This document shows positions 33,668 to 42,379 of a DNA stretch of 64,000 nt, one piece after another. A model generated the notes under the pieces. That model saw only the letters and a program-made list of their open reading frames with translations, did no database searches and was not told the origin of the DNA. Position 1 is the stretch's first letter. Each line of letters opens with the position of its first letter. A program made the translations under genes and the position numbers. The DNA comes from Alcanivorax jadensis T9. GTDB taxonomy: Bacteria; Pseudomonadota; Gammaproteobacteria; Pseudomonadales; Alcanivoracaceae. The stretch covers positions 434,001 through 498,000 of the forward strand of contig NZ_ARXU01000001.1 in NCBI RefSeq assembly GCF_000756655.1, written 5' to 3'.

Positions 33668-33694
33668 CCGGGCTGGCAGCAGCTGCCAGCCCGG
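33668..33694 (-). promoter_or_regulatory. Perfect 12-bp hairpin in the pyrH leader
   Basis: CCGGGCTGGCAG and CTGCCAGCCCGG pair perfectly around a 3-base loop. It lies between the candidate promoter (33739-33766) and the pyrH start. On the transcribed strand there is no run of Us after it, so it is not a normal terminator. A leader control element or mRNA stabiliser is possible. Confidence 0.55.
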
Positions 33695-33738
33695 CCTTTA
33701 CGCTGCACTCATCTCGCGTCGGTATATGGCCTGCTAGC

Positions 33739-33766
33739 ACAGTACCGCCCCGCACGATGGTTGCAA
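33739..33766 (-). promoter_or_regulatory. Candidate sigma-70 promoter of pyrH-frr
   Basis: On the minus strand TTGCAA (33761-33766) and TACTGT (33739-33744) are spaced by 16 bases. This lies downstream of the tsf terminator and about 135 bases before the pyrH start, so it would make pyrH independent of rpsB-tsf. Confidence 0.45.
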
Positions 33767-33808
33767 GCGCTTTTCCCTGAATCGCCCGTAACAGCCGGTC
33801 AACAGGCG

Positions 33809-33845
33809 AAAAAAACGCCCTGCTGATCTCGCCAGCAAGGCGTTC
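33809..33845 (-). terminator. Rho-independent terminator after tsf
   Basis: On the minus strand AACGCC-T-TGCTG pairs with CAGCA-G-GGCGTT around a 7-base loop, followed directly by seven Ts. It is located about 25 bases past the tsf stop, ending the rpsB-tsf operon. Confidence 0.9.
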
Positions 33846-33870
33846 TTTGGTCATCGATCAGTGCTCAACC

Positions 33871-34749
33871 TCAGCCCTTGGCCGCAGCCTGAACCTCGGC
33901 AGCAAAATCGACTTCTTCTTTCTCAATACCTTCGCCCACAACCAGACGCTCGAAAGCGACGATCTCGGCGCCAGCACCCTTCACCAGGGCACCTACAGAG
34001 GTATTGGGATCTTTCACGAACGGCTGATCCAACAAGCTAACCTCTTTCAGGTACTTGTTGATCCGGCCGCCGAGCATCTTCTCGACGATCTCAGCCGGCT
34101 TGCCTTCCATATCAGGCTGGGCACGGATGATCTCTTTCTCTTTTTCCAGCACTTCCGCCGGAACCTGATCACCGCTGATCACCATCGGGTTAACCGCAGC
34201 CACATGCATGGCCACATCTTTACCCAGCTCGGCATCGCCACCCTTCAGGGCTACCAGCACACCGATACGGCCGCCATGGACGTAAGCACCAATGGCACCT
34301 TCCGCTTCCAGCTTGGCAGCACGACGGATCTGGATGTTCTCACCGATTTTCTGAACCAGCGCCTGACGGGCTTCTTCAACGGTGGAGCCATCTTCCAGCT
34401 TCAACTCGCCAATTTTGGCGGCGTCGGTTTCGCCAGCAGCCAGTGCTGCGCCAGCGACTTTGTCGCAGAAACCCAGGAAATTGTCATCGCGAGCAACGAA
34501 ATCGGTTTCCGAGTTGATTTCCACCATTACAGCCAGGGTGTTGGCGTCGTTGGTCGCAACCACGACACCGCCTTCCGCAGCGGTACGGCCGGCTTTCTTG
34601 GCCGCTTTGGCCTGGCCAGACTTACGCATATCATCAATGGCTTTTTCGATATCGCCATCCGCTTCCACCAGCGCCTTCTTGCACTCCATCATGCCAAGAC
34701 CGGTGCGCTCACGAAGCTCCTTAACCATTGCAGCAGTTACAGCAGCCAT
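33871..34749 (-). CDS. tsf: Elongation factor Ts
   Basis: Nucleotide exchange factor for EF-Tu. The ATG at 34749 follows GAGAGGA and gives 292 residues (E. coli 283). The N-terminal module has [23 protein letters not shown], and the EF-Tu-contacting [10 protein letters not shown] motif follows. Part of the two-gene rpsB-tsf operon, ended by a strong terminator. An upstream extension of 23 codons has no ribosome site and is not used. Confidence 0.97.
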   Translation of the reverse strand: MAAVTAAMVKELRERTGLGMMECKKALVEADGDIEKAIDDMRKSGQAKAAKKAGRTAAEGGVVVATNDANTLAVMVEINSETDFVARDDNFLGFCDKVAGAALAAGETDAAKIGELKLEDGSTVEEARQALVQKIGENIQIRRAAKLEAEGAIGAYVHGGRIGVLVALKGGDAELGKDVAMHVAAVNPMVISGDQVPAEVLEKEKEIIRAQPDMEGKPAEIVEKMLGGRINKYLKEVSLLDQPFVKDPNTSVGALVKGAGAEIVAFERLVVGEGIEKEEVDFAAEVQAAAKG

Positions 34750-34814
34750 GATTATCCTCTCAATTTGGTAAGTTTCGGTAATACAGGCAGGCCGCAGGGG
34801 CCTGCCTCGACGGA

Positions 34815-35573
34815 TCAACCTTCGGCTTTCTCGCCTTGGGCCTCGTCGGCTACCTCGACGAATTCGCTTTCACCACCGGTCTGGTTCTGGGCGTACTGCT
34901 TGCCTTCCAGGATGGTGTCGGCGGCCGCTGTCACGTACAGCTGAATAGCACGGATAGCGTCGTCGTTACCCGGGATCACGTAATCCACGCCATCGGGGTT
35001 AGAGTTGGTGTCCACTACCGCTACAACCGGAATACCCAGCTTGCGGGCTTCCTGCAGGGCAATGTCTTCGTGATCCACGTCGATCACGAACAGGGCATCG
35101 GGCAGACCGCCCATGTCCTTGATACCGCCGATGGAACGCTCAAGCTTGTCCATCTCACGCTTGCGCATCAGGGCTTCTTTCTTGGTCAGCTTGTCAAAGG
35201 TGCCGTCCTGGAACTGGGCTTCCAGCTCGCGATACCGCTTGATGGACTGACGGATGGTTTTCCAGTTGGTGAGCATGCCGCCCAACCAACGGTGATCAAC
35301 GTAGGGCATACCGCAACGCTGAGCTTCTTCGCTCACTGCTTTCTGCGCTGCACGCTTGGTACCAACAAACAGGATCTTGTTGTTGCTGGCAGCCAGCTTG
35401 TTCAGAAACGCCATGGCGTCATTGAACAGGGGCAGGGTCTGTTCCAGGTTGATGATGTGAATCTTGTTACGGGCGCCAAAGATGTAAGCGTTCATCTTCG
35501 GGTTCCAGTAACGGGTCTGGTGGCCGAAGTGCACACCGGCCTTCAGCATATCGCGCATAGTTACGCTGGACAT
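34815..35573 (-). CDS. rpsB: 30S ribosomal protein S2
   Basis: Small-subunit ribosomal protein, 252 residues (E. coli 241). The N-terminus reads [27 protein letters not shown] (only the first block given; signature [15 protein letters not shown] is diagnostic), and [12 protein letters not shown] and [24 protein letters not shown] follow. The ATG at 35573 has GGAG at 9 bases. It is preceded by a 180-base leader and a strong promoter, and is probably controlled by S2 binding to its own leader. Confidence 0.97.
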   Translation of the reverse strand: MSSVTMRDMLKAGVHFGHQTRYWNPKMNAYIFGARNKIHIINLEQTLPLFNDAMAFLNKLAASNNKILFVGTKRAAQKAVSEEAQRCGMPYVDHRWLGGMLTNWKTIRQSIKRYRELEAQFQDGTFDKLTKKEALMRKREMDKLERSIGGIKDMGGLPDALFVIDVDHEDIALQEARKLGIPVVAVVDTNSNPDGVDYVIPGNDDAIRAIQLYVTAAADTILEGKQYAQNQTGGESEFVEVADEAQGEKAEG

Positions 35574-35752
35574 TGTTAATACTCCACTTTGGGTTAGGCC
35601 TCCACGCCCCCGCATAAACCCAACCAGCACCCTGTAAACAGGAATACCAGCACCCGGAGCTATGTGACGGGGCATGTGTGATTTCCTTCCCCACCCAACG
35701 GCGGTTACAATGCGGCACTTGTTGCCACATGGCCGTCGGTGAGCGGGAAAGC
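35574..35752 (-). promoter_or_regulatory. Putative rpsB (S2) autoregulatory leader
   Basis: About 180 transcribed bases precede rpsB. In known gammaproteobacteria the rpsB leader folds into a structured RNA that S2 binds to repress rpsB-tsf. Here a small hairpin with a GGGTGCTGG repeat (two copies around TTCCTGTTTACAGG) and a GC-rich GGGGGCGTGGAGG block occur shortly before the start. Length and place match; the fold was not computed. Confidence 0.5.
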
Positions 35753-35758
35753 GCGCGC

Positions 35759-35787
35759 TTTATACCACAGATGCCCTTTGCGAGCAA
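35759..35787 (-). promoter_or_regulatory. Promoter of rpsB-tsf
   Basis: On the minus strand TTGCTC (35782-35787) and TATAAA (35759-35764) are spaced by exactly 17 bases. They are followed by a GC-rich discriminator (GCGCGCGC), typical of stringently controlled ribosomal promoters. Confidence 0.8.
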
Positions 35788-35870
35788 CGCCAAAGGCGCA
35801 TTGCCGGCACAGAGAGCGCCGTCTCACACCCGCTCAACCCACTGAAATAGCTGGAGTTTCCTCAAGTCTC

Positions 35871-36665
35871 ATGAATGTTGTCATCAAAACCCCCGAACAG
35901 ATCGCCAAAATGCGCGAAGCCGGCAAACTGGCCGCCGAAGTCCTGGAAATGATCGGCGAGCACGTCAAGGCAGGGGTCACCACCGAGGAACTGGACCGCA
36001 TCTGCCACGATCATATCGTCAACAAACAGCATGCCATCCCCGCCTGTCTGGGTTATGGCGGCGCGCCGGGTCGCATTCCATTCCCGAAATCCGTCTGTAC
36101 TTCGGTGAACCACGTGGTCTGCCACGGCATTCCCAATGACCGTAAAGCGCTTAAGAACGGCGACATCGTCAATATCGACGTCACCGTGATCAAGGATGGC
36201 TGGCACGGCGATACCTCCAAGATGTTTTATGTAGGAGAGCCCTCGGTACTGGCCCGCCGGCTAGTAGAAATCACCCGCGAGTGCATGATGGCCGGCATCA
36301 GAATGGTCAAACCCGGAGTCCGCCTGGGTGATATCGGCAACCGTATCCAGAAAATGGCCGAGGGAGAACGCTTCTCAGTGGTCCGCGAATATTGCGGCCA
36401 TGGCATCGGTGAAGGGTTTCATGAAGAGCCCCAGGTGGTGCATTACGGCAAGCCTGGCACGGGTCTTGAATTACAGGAAGGCATGGTGTTCACCATCGAA
36501 CCCATGATCAATGCCGGCAAGGCGGCAAACAAGCTGCTGCCGGACAACTGGACCGTGGTCACCAAGGATCGCAAATTGTCTGCTCAGTGGGAGCACACCA
36601 TCGCTGTAACCGCCGATGGTTACGAAGTTCTCACCGCCCGAGGCGAAGAGACCGATTTGTACTGA
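35871..36665 (+). CDS. map: Type I methionine aminopeptidase
   Basis: Removes the N-terminal Met from new proteins. From the ATG at 35871 the product is 264 residues, the same as E. coli Map. The metal ligands are visible: Asp in IDVTVIKDGWHGDTSKMF (two Asp), His in YCGHGIG, Glu in FTIEPMI and the last Glu in SAQWEHT. A longer upstream frame overlaps the rpsB promoter and is not used. It is divergent from rpsB and followed by glnD, as in Pseudomonas. Confidence 0.97.
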   Translation: MNVVIKTPEQIAKMREAGKLAAEVLEMIGEHVKAGVTTEELDRICHDHIVNKQHAIPACLGYGGAPGRIPFPKSVCTSVNHVVCHGIPNDRKALKNGDIVNIDVTVIKDGWHGDTSKMFYVGEPSVLARRLVEITRECMMAGIRMVKPGVRLGDIGNRIQKMAEGERFSVVREYCGHGIGEGFHEEPQVVHYGKPGTGLELQEGMVFTIEPMINAGKAANKLLPDNWTVVTKDRKLSAQWEHTIAVTADGYEVLTARGEETDLY

Positions 36666-36741
36666 CACGGGCCGCCAACCGGTTTCCTGCCAGTAACCGT
36701 TACGGTTGCTGGCCTGCCCGCAACCCCACCACAGGACATTC

Positions 36742-39414
36742 ATGACCTTCTCCCCTGCCCTGCCCCAGGAACAACTGTTTGAGGCCCTCCAGGAAAGCGC
36801 CCAACCGGGCCAGTATGCCCGCCAGTATCTGGAGCAGGGTCAGGAGCGCCTGAACCAGGCCTTTGCCTCCACCGACATTACCGAGCTGGTCCGCGACCGG
36901 GCTGATCTGGTAGACCAGGTGATGATTGCCGCCTGGTCCCTGTTTGGACTCGCCGAACGCGATGGCGTGGCACTGGTAGCCGTGGGCGGCTATGGCCGGG
37001 CCGAGCTTCACCCCTGTTCTGATGTGGACGTGCTGGTACTGATGGCCGACAGCCCGGATCAGACCCTGCGCGACTGCCTGGAGCGTTTCGTCGCCTTCCT
37101 CTGGGATATGGGCCTGGAAATCGGCCATGCAGTGCGCACTCTGGATGAATGCGTGGAGCTGGCCCGCGAAGACATCACCGTTGCCACCAACATCATGGAA
37201 GCGCGCACCCTGGGCGGGAGCGATACCCTTCGCTTGCAACTGGAAGAGCGTACCGGCCCCGAGCACATGTGGGATTCCGCTGCCTTCTTCGCCGCCAAAT
37301 GGCAGGAACAGGTGGCCCGCCACAAGCGCTTCAATGACACCGAATACAACCTGGAACCGGATCTGAAGAATGCGCCGGGCGGCCTGCGCGACGTGCAAAT
37401 GATCGCCTGGGTAGCCAAACGCCACTTCAATGCCGACAGCCTGGAAGCCCTGGTGGATGTGGGCTTTCTGACCGCCGAAGAATACGGCGTGCTGCGCAAA
37501 TGCCTGGATTATCTCTGGGAAGTGCGCTGGCAATTGCACGTACATACCGAGCGCAACGAAAACCGGCTGCTATTCGATCATCAGCGCCAGCTCGCCACCC
37601 GTCTGGGCCACGAGGATTCCAGCGCCAATCTGGCGGTGGAACATTTCATGAAAGGCTTCTATCGGGTAGCGCTGGCCCTGTCGGTACTCAATGAGATGCT
37701 GCTGCAACTGTTCGACGAGGTAATCCTGCACAACGAGAAGCCGGATCAGGTGCGCCCCCTCAATCGCCGCTTCCAGGTACGCAACGACTACCTGGAAGTG
37801 ACCAGTCCGCAAGTCTTCGAAAAACACCCCAGCGCCCTGCTGGAAGCCTTTGTACTGATGGCCCAGAACCCCCAGCTTAAAGGGATTCGTGCTTCTACGG
37901 TGCGAGCCCTTATCTACAATCGAAGGCAGATCAACGAGGCGTTCCGCAACGACCCGGAAAACACCGGCCTGTTCATGCAGTTGCTGCGCAGCCCCCACGC
38001 CCTTTTTTCGCAGCTGCGACGCATGAAGCGCTACGGTATTCTCGGCAAATACCTGCCGGAGTTCGGCGGCATCATCGGCATGATGCAGTACGACCTGTTC
38101 CACATCTACACTGTGGATGCTCATACCCTGCTGGTAATCAAGAACATGCGCCGGCTGCGCTATGAAGATCTGCGCGAGGAATTCCCGCTGGCCAGCGAGG
38201 TATTTTACCGCCTGCCCAAGCCGGAACTGCTCTACGCCGCCGGCCTTTACCACGATATCGCCAAGGGCCGTGGCGGCGACCATTCCGAACTGGGCGCCGA
38301 AGACGCCATTGCCTTCTGCCAGCGCCACGGACTTACCGCCTGGGATGGCAAGCTGGTGGCCTGGCTGGTGAGAAGTCATCTGACCATGAGCGTGACCGCC
38401 CAGCGCAAGGACATCTCCGACCCGGACGTGGTCTACGAATTTGCCCGCAAGGTGGGCGACCTGGTGCACCTTGATTATCTCTACGTGCTGACCGTGGCCG
38501 ACATCAACGCCACCAACCCCACCCTGTGGAACTCCTGGCGCGCCTCCCTGCTGCGTCAGCTATATACCGAGACCAAGCGTGCCCTGCGGCGGGGCCTCAA
38601 CAACCCGGTGGAAAAACAGGACTGGATCGACGAAACCCGCGATGCAGCAATGAAAATGCTCACCGAGCGTGACCACGATCCCAAAGCGATCGAATCCCTG
38701 TGGGCGAACATCGGCGACGAATACTTCCTGCGCGAAACCCCCCGGGATATTTCCTGGCATACCGAAGCTCTGCTGGACCGGGATGATCCGGAAGACCCCC
38801 TGGTGCTGATCCGCGAATCCAGCCAGAGCGTGCTGGCCGGCGGCTCGCAGATCTTTATCTACACCCCGGACACCCGCAACCTGTTCAGCGCCACGGTGAA
38901 CGCCCTGGACACCCTGGGCCTGACCATCATGGACGCGCGCATCATTACCAGTGCCGACGGCTTCAGCCTGGATACCTATATCGTTCTTGACGAGAACGGC
39001 ACCCCCATTGGCGAGGACTGGCCGCGCATTGAACAGATTCGCAAAATGCTCACCGAGACCCTGAAGCATCCAGAACGCTTCTCCTCCACGGTGAGCCGAC
39101 GCATGCCTCGTCGACACAAACATTTCGATGTACCTACCCAGGTACTGATCAGCAACGATATCGTCAACGACCGCACCGCCGTGGATATCCAGACCCTGGA
39201 TCGCCCCGGCCTGCTCGCCCATATCGGCCGCATCTTCATGCGCTTCGAGTTGCTGGTGCAGAATGCCCGCATTGCCACCCTCGGCGAGCGCGTGGAAGAC
39301 GTCTTTTTTATTACCGATCTCGATGGTGATCCGGTTTCCGACCCGGCCCTGTGTCAGGAGCTGCAGGAAACCCTCATCAAAGAACTCGACGACAAGAACA
39401 ACGGAAACTCCTGA
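36742..39414 (+). CDS. glnD: Bifunctional uridylyltransferase/uridylyl-removing enzyme GlnD
   Basis: Senses glutamine and uridylylates or de-uridylylates PII proteins such as the GlnK encoded at 60.6 kb. The ATG at 36742 (AGGA upstream) gives 890 residues, exactly the E. coli length. The nucleotidyltransferase motif GGYGRAELHPCSDVD is at 82-96. The HD domain that removes UMP has LYHDIAKGRGGDHS near residue 510. Two ACT domains for glutamine sensing follow (SADGFSLDTYIVLD; DIQTLDRPGLLAHIGRIF). All key residues seem intact. Confidence 0.98.
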   Translation: MTFSPALPQEQLFEALQESAQPGQYARQYLEQGQERLNQAFASTDITELVRDRADLVDQVMIAAWSLFGLAERDGVALVAVGGYGRAELHPCSDVDVLVLMADSPDQTLRDCLERFVAFLWDMGLEIGHAVRTLDECVELAREDITVATNIMEARTLGGSDTLRLQLEERTGPEHMWDSAAFFAAKWQEQVARHKRFNDTEYNLEPDLKNAPGGLRDVQMIAWVAKRHFNADSLEALVDVGFLTAEEYGVLRKCLDYLWEVRWQLHVHTERNENRLLFDHQRQLATRLGHEDSSANLAVEHFMKGFYRVALALSVLNEMLLQLFDEVILHNEKPDQVRPLNRRFQVRNDYLEVTSPQVFEKHPSALLEAFVLMAQNPQLKGIRASTVRALIYNRRQINEAFRNDPENTGLFMQLLRSPHALFSQLRRMKRYGILGKYLPEFGGIIGMMQYDLFHIYTVDAHTLLVIKNMRRLRYEDLREEFPLASEVFYRLPKPELLYAAGLYHDIAKGRGGDHSELGAEDAIAFCQRHGLTAWDGKLVAWLVRSHLTMSVTAQRKDISDPDVVYEFARKVGDLVHLDYLYVLTVADINATNPTLWNSWRASLLRQLYTETKRALRRGLNNPVEKQDWIDETRDAAMKMLTERDHDPKAIESLWANIGDEYFLRETPRDISWHTEALLDRDDPEDPLVLIRESSQSVLAGGSQIFIYTPDTRNLFSATVNALDTLGLTIMDARIITSADGFSLDTYIVLDENGTPIGEDWPRIEQIRKMLTETLKHPERFSSTVSRRMPRRHKHFDVPTQVLISNDIVNDRTAVDIQTLDRPGLLAHIGRIFMRFELLVQNARIATLGERVEDVFFITDLDGDPVSDPALCQELQETLIKELDDKNNGNS

Positions 39415-39418
39415 CCCT

Positions 39419-40600
39419 ATGAATCCAGATCTGGAACGGTTGCACCCTTACCCGTTTGAAAAACTGAAACTCCTGTTCAAGGATTTGCCCACCTCGGACA
39501 AGTCGCCCATTGCCCTGTCCATTGGCGAACCCAAGCACCCCTCGCCAGACTTTGTACAACAGGTGCTGGGCGACAACACCGCCCTGCTGTCGCGCTATCC
39601 GACTACTGCCGGCATTCCGGAGTTGAGCGACGCCATTGCGACCTGGCTCAAGCGCCGCTTCCACCTCAACAGCGTGGATGCCAGCAGCCAGGTACTACCG
39701 GTGAACGGCACCCGGGAGGCCCTGTTTGCCTTCACCCAGGCCGTCATTGACCGTCAGCGTCAGCCACTGGTGCTCATGCCCAACCCCTTCTACCAGATCT
39801 ATGAAGGCGCCACCCTGCTGGCCGGTGGCGAGCCCATGTACCTGCCCTGCACCGACGACACCGGCTTGCAGCCGGATTTCGACGCGGTCAGCGAAGACAC
39901 CTGGATTCGTACCCAGCTGCTGTTTATCTGCACTCCCGGCAACCCCACTGGCGCCACGCTTACCAAGGCCCAGCTCAAGGCCCTGATACAGCTCGCCGAC
40001 AAGTATGATTTCGTCATCGCCTCGGATGAGTGCTACTCGGAAATCTACCGGGACAAGCCCCCCGCCGGCCTGCTTCAGGCCTGTGCGGAACTGGGCCGGG
40101 ATGATTACCGCCGCTGCGTGGCATTCCACTCCCTGTCCAAGCGTTCCAACCTGCCGGGGCTGCGCTCCGGCTTTGTGGCCGGCGATAGCGAAATCCTCAA
40201 AGGTTTTCTGCGCTACCGCACCTACCACGGCTGCGCCATGCCCATTCATCACCAGCTGGCCAGCATCGCTGCCTGGAATGATGAAACCCATGTGGAAAAG
40301 AACCGGGCCCTTTATCGGGAAAAATTCGACGCGGTACTGGACATTCTCGGCGGCCCACTTAAGGTATCCGCCCCGGCTGCCGGCTTTTACCTTTGGCCGA
40401 AAACACCGATCTCCGATGAGGAATTCGCCCAGCGTCTGCAAGCGGAGCAGAATGTCACCGTACTGCCCGGCCGCTACCTGTCACGCACAGTGAATGGCAA
40501 AAACCCGGGCAAGAACCGGGTACGAATGGCGCTGGTGGCTCCGCTGGAAGAGTGTGTAGAAGGGGCGAAACGCATCAAGGCGTTACTGGATACGCTATAA
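39419..40600 (+). CDS. dapC: Succinyldiaminopimelate transaminase DapC
   Basis: PLP-dependent aminotransferase in the succinylase branch of lysine/diaminopimelate synthesis, converting N-succinyl-2-amino-6-ketopimelate. The ATG at 39419 lies 4 bases past the glnD stop and gives 393 residues. Class I/II aminotransferase features: NPFYQIYEGATLL, CTPGNPTGATL, SDECYSEIY, and the PLP-binding Lys in SLSKRSNLPGLRSGF. The gene stands with dapD and dapE, which act before and after it, so DapC is the best call over other class I aminotransferases. Confidence 0.93.
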   Translation: MNPDLERLHPYPFEKLKLLFKDLPTSDKSPIALSIGEPKHPSPDFVQQVLGDNTALLSRYPTTAGIPELSDAIATWLKRRFHLNSVDASSQVLPVNGTREALFAFTQAVIDRQRQPLVLMPNPFYQIYEGATLLAGGEPMYLPCTDDTGLQPDFDAVSEDTWIRTQLLFICTPGNPTGATLTKAQLKALIQLADKYDFVIASDECYSEIYRDKPPAGLLQACAELGRDDYRRCVAFHSLSKRSNLPGLRSGFVAGDSEILKGFLRYRTYHGCAMPIHHQLASIAAWNDETHVEKNRALYREKFDAVLDILGGPLKVSAPAAGFYLWPKTPISDEEFAQRLQAEQNVTVLPGRYLSRTVNGKNPGKNRVRMALVAPLEECVEGAKRIKALLDTL

Positions 40601-40605
40601 CATCG

Positions 40606-40781
40606 CCGTAGGAGCGTCGCTGGCGGCGCGATCAAAAACCAGGATCAAAAGCGATTTCACCACAGAGGGCACAGAGCACACAGAGTAAAACCCGTCTTTT
40701 CCTCAGTGATCTCTGTGCCCTCTGTGGTAAACAGCGCTTTTCAGGTTATGGGCTATCGCACCGCCAGCGAGGCTCCTACGG
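40606..40781. repeat. REP-like inverted pair with nested nonamer repeats
   Basis: A 27-base unit beginning CCGTAGGAGC at 40606-40632 returns inverted at 40755-40781 with 25 of 27 matches. The GTAGGAGC...GCGAT pattern is that of Pseudomonas-type REP sequences. Inside is a second inverted pair (40655-40676 with 40711-40731), made of CACAGAG-containing units repeated every 9 bases. It fills the dapC-yffB gap. Confidence 0.85.
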
Positions 40782-40803
40782 AAAGGCTCGAAGAGGAATA
40801 CAC

Positions 40804-41151
40804 ATGGAACTGACCATCTTCGGTATCAAAAACTGCGATACCATGAAGAAAGCCATAAAGTGGCTGGATGACAACGGCGTTGGCTATCACTTTCATGACT
40901 ACAAGAAGGAAGGCGTGCCCGAGCAACGTCTTCGTCAGTGGCTGGAAGCGCTGGGCTGGGAAACCGTGATCAACAAACGCGGCACCACCTGGCGCAAGCT
41001 TGATGACGCGGTAAAAGAATCCATGAACACGGAAAAGGCCATTACCGTGGCGACGGAGAATCCGTCCATCATCAAGCGCCCGATCCTGCAAAACGACCAT
41101 TTCATCCTCGCCGGTTTCAAGGCCGACGAGTGGAAAGACACTTTGAATTAA
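40804..41151 (+). CDS. ArsC-family reductase (YffB/Spx-like)
   Basis: A small thioredoxin-fold protein of 115 residues in the ArsC/Spx/MgsR family. The N-terminus FGIKNCDTMKKAIKWLDD has the family's single active Cys in a CDTxKK context. YHFHDYKKEGVP and IIKRPILQ, common to ArsC-type proteins, follow. E. coli YffB is similar and its gene is also linked to dapE. The function of YffB-type proteins is unproven; a glutathione-dependent thiol reductase role has been suggested. True arsenate reduction is not implied, as no ars genes are nearby. Confidence 0.85.
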   Translation: MELTIFGIKNCDTMKKAIKWLDDNGVGYHFHDYKKEGVPEQRLRQWLEALGWETVINKRGTTWRKLDDAVKESMNTEKAITVATENPSIIKRPILQNDHFILAGFKADEWKDTLN

Positions 41152-41154
41152 GAA

Positions 41155-41182
41155 ACGTCAGACGCCTGACGTCCGACGCATT
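41155..41182. repeat. Heptamer-repeat element after the yffB-like gene
   Basis: Four 7-base units in phase, ACGTCAG, ACGCCTG, ACGTCCG, ACGCATT, start 4 bases after the stop codon at 41149-41151 and end shortly before the dapD ribosome site. Degenerate but clearly period 7. Confidence 0.7.
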
Positions 41183-41196
41183 GAAGAGAGGACACC

Positions 41197-42231
41197 ATGA
41201 GCAACTTTTTCGCCATCGCCCTGGGCTGCGGCACCAAGAACCGCAATGACAACTGGCTGGAAGTGTTTTATCCGGATCCGGCTCTCAATCCGGATGACAA
41301 ACTGGTCGAAGTCATCCGTGAAGAACTGGGTTACCAGGGTGGCAATGCCGCCATCGAGCTGACCCACCGCCAGGTACAGCACATCGCCCGCGAATGGCGC
41401 GAAGCCGGCTTCGAGCACGAAGCCAGCTATGGCGTTGCCTTCCAGGAGTCGGACCGTCCGGTGGTTCTCACCGTACTGGAAACCGATGCGGAGCCCGCGT
41501 CCACACCAGAGGCCTACCTGAAGCTGCAGCTGATCTCTCACCGCCTGGTGAAGCCACACGGCGTCAACCTGTCCGGCATGTTCCCGCTGCTGCCTAATGT
41601 GGCCTGGACCAACGAAGGGGCCGTGGACCTGGACGAACTGCCTGAGCGTCAGCTGCTGGCCCGTCTGAATGGCAAGGTGCTGGAAGTGAACAGCGTGGAC
41701 AAGTTCCCCAAGATGACTGACTACGTGGTGCCCAAGGGCATACGTATCGCCGATACCGCCCGCGTCCGTCTGGGCGCCTATGTGGGCGAAGGCACCACCA
41801 TCATGCATGAAGGCTTCATCAACTTTAACGCCGGTACCGAAGGCCCGGGCATGATCGAAGGTCGCATCTCTGCTGGCGTCTTCGTCGGCAAGGGCTCCGA
41901 CATCGGCGGTGGCGCCTCCACCATGGGCACCCTGTCCGGCGGCGGCAACATCATCATTTCCCTGGGTGAAGGCTGCCTGCTGGGCGCCAACGCCGGTACC
42001 GGCATACCGCTGGGCGACCGCTGCACCATCGAAGCTGGCCTCTACATCACATCCGGTTCCAAGGTGCAGCTGCTGGACGACAAGGGCGAGATCGTGGACA
42101 CCGTCAAAGCCCGCGATCTGGCCGGCCAGTCCGACCTGCTGTTCCGCCGCAACACCACCAATGGTGCCGTGCAGTGTCTGACCAACAAGAGCGCCATCGC
42201 CCTGAACGAAGAACTGCACAAGCACAACTGA
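41197..42231 (+). CDS. dapD: 2,3,4,5-tetrahydropyridine-2,6-dicarboxylate N-succinyltransferase
   Basis: Succinylates tetrahydrodipicolinate in the lysine/DAP pathway. The 344-residue product is the longer type found in Pseudomonas (E. coli 274). The C-terminal half is a hexapeptide-repeat beta helix: VRLGAYVGEGTTIMHEGFIN, SAGVFVGKGSDIGGGAS, LGEGCLLGANAGTGIPLGD. The catalytic Glu region lies in FNAGTEGPGMIEGR. It lies between the yffB-like gene and dapE. Confidence 0.96.
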   Translation: MSNFFAIALGCGTKNRNDNWLEVFYPDPALNPDDKLVEVIREELGYQGGNAAIELTHRQVQHIAREWREAGFEHEASYGVAFQESDRPVVLTVLETDAEPASTPEAYLKLQLISHRLVKPHGVNLSGMFPLLPNVAWTNEGAVDLDELPERQLLARLNGKVLEVNSVDKFPKMTDYVVPKGIRIADTARVRLGAYVGEGTTIMHEGFINFNAGTEGPGMIEGRISAGVFVGKGSDIGGGASTMGTLSGGGNIIISLGEGCLLGANAGTGIPLGDRCTIEAGLYITSGSKVQLLDDKGEIVDTVKARDLAGQSDLLFRRNTTNGAVQCLTNKSAIALNEELHKHN

Positions 42232-42255
42232 GGCACCAAGCCCCGACCGGGCCAC

Positions 42256-42349
42256 CTGTAGGAGCACCTCTCGAGGTGCGAACAAAGGCCAGAAGCGAGT
42301 AACTCGTGACTCGCAACCACCCTTCGCACCTCAAGAGGTGCTCCTACAG
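42256..42349. repeat. REP-like inverted pair enclosing a heptamer array
   Basis: CTGTAGGAGCACCTCTCGAG... at 42256-42282 and its inverted copy at 42323-42349 match in 26 of 27 bases. The interior carries heptamers GCGAGTA, ACTCGTG, ACTCGCA at 42295-42315. Each REP unit has its own palindrome (CACCTC/GAGGTG). It lies between dapD and dapE. Confidence 0.88.
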
Positions 42350-42379
42350 CGGCTTTGAATCACCGATACTGGAATACCC

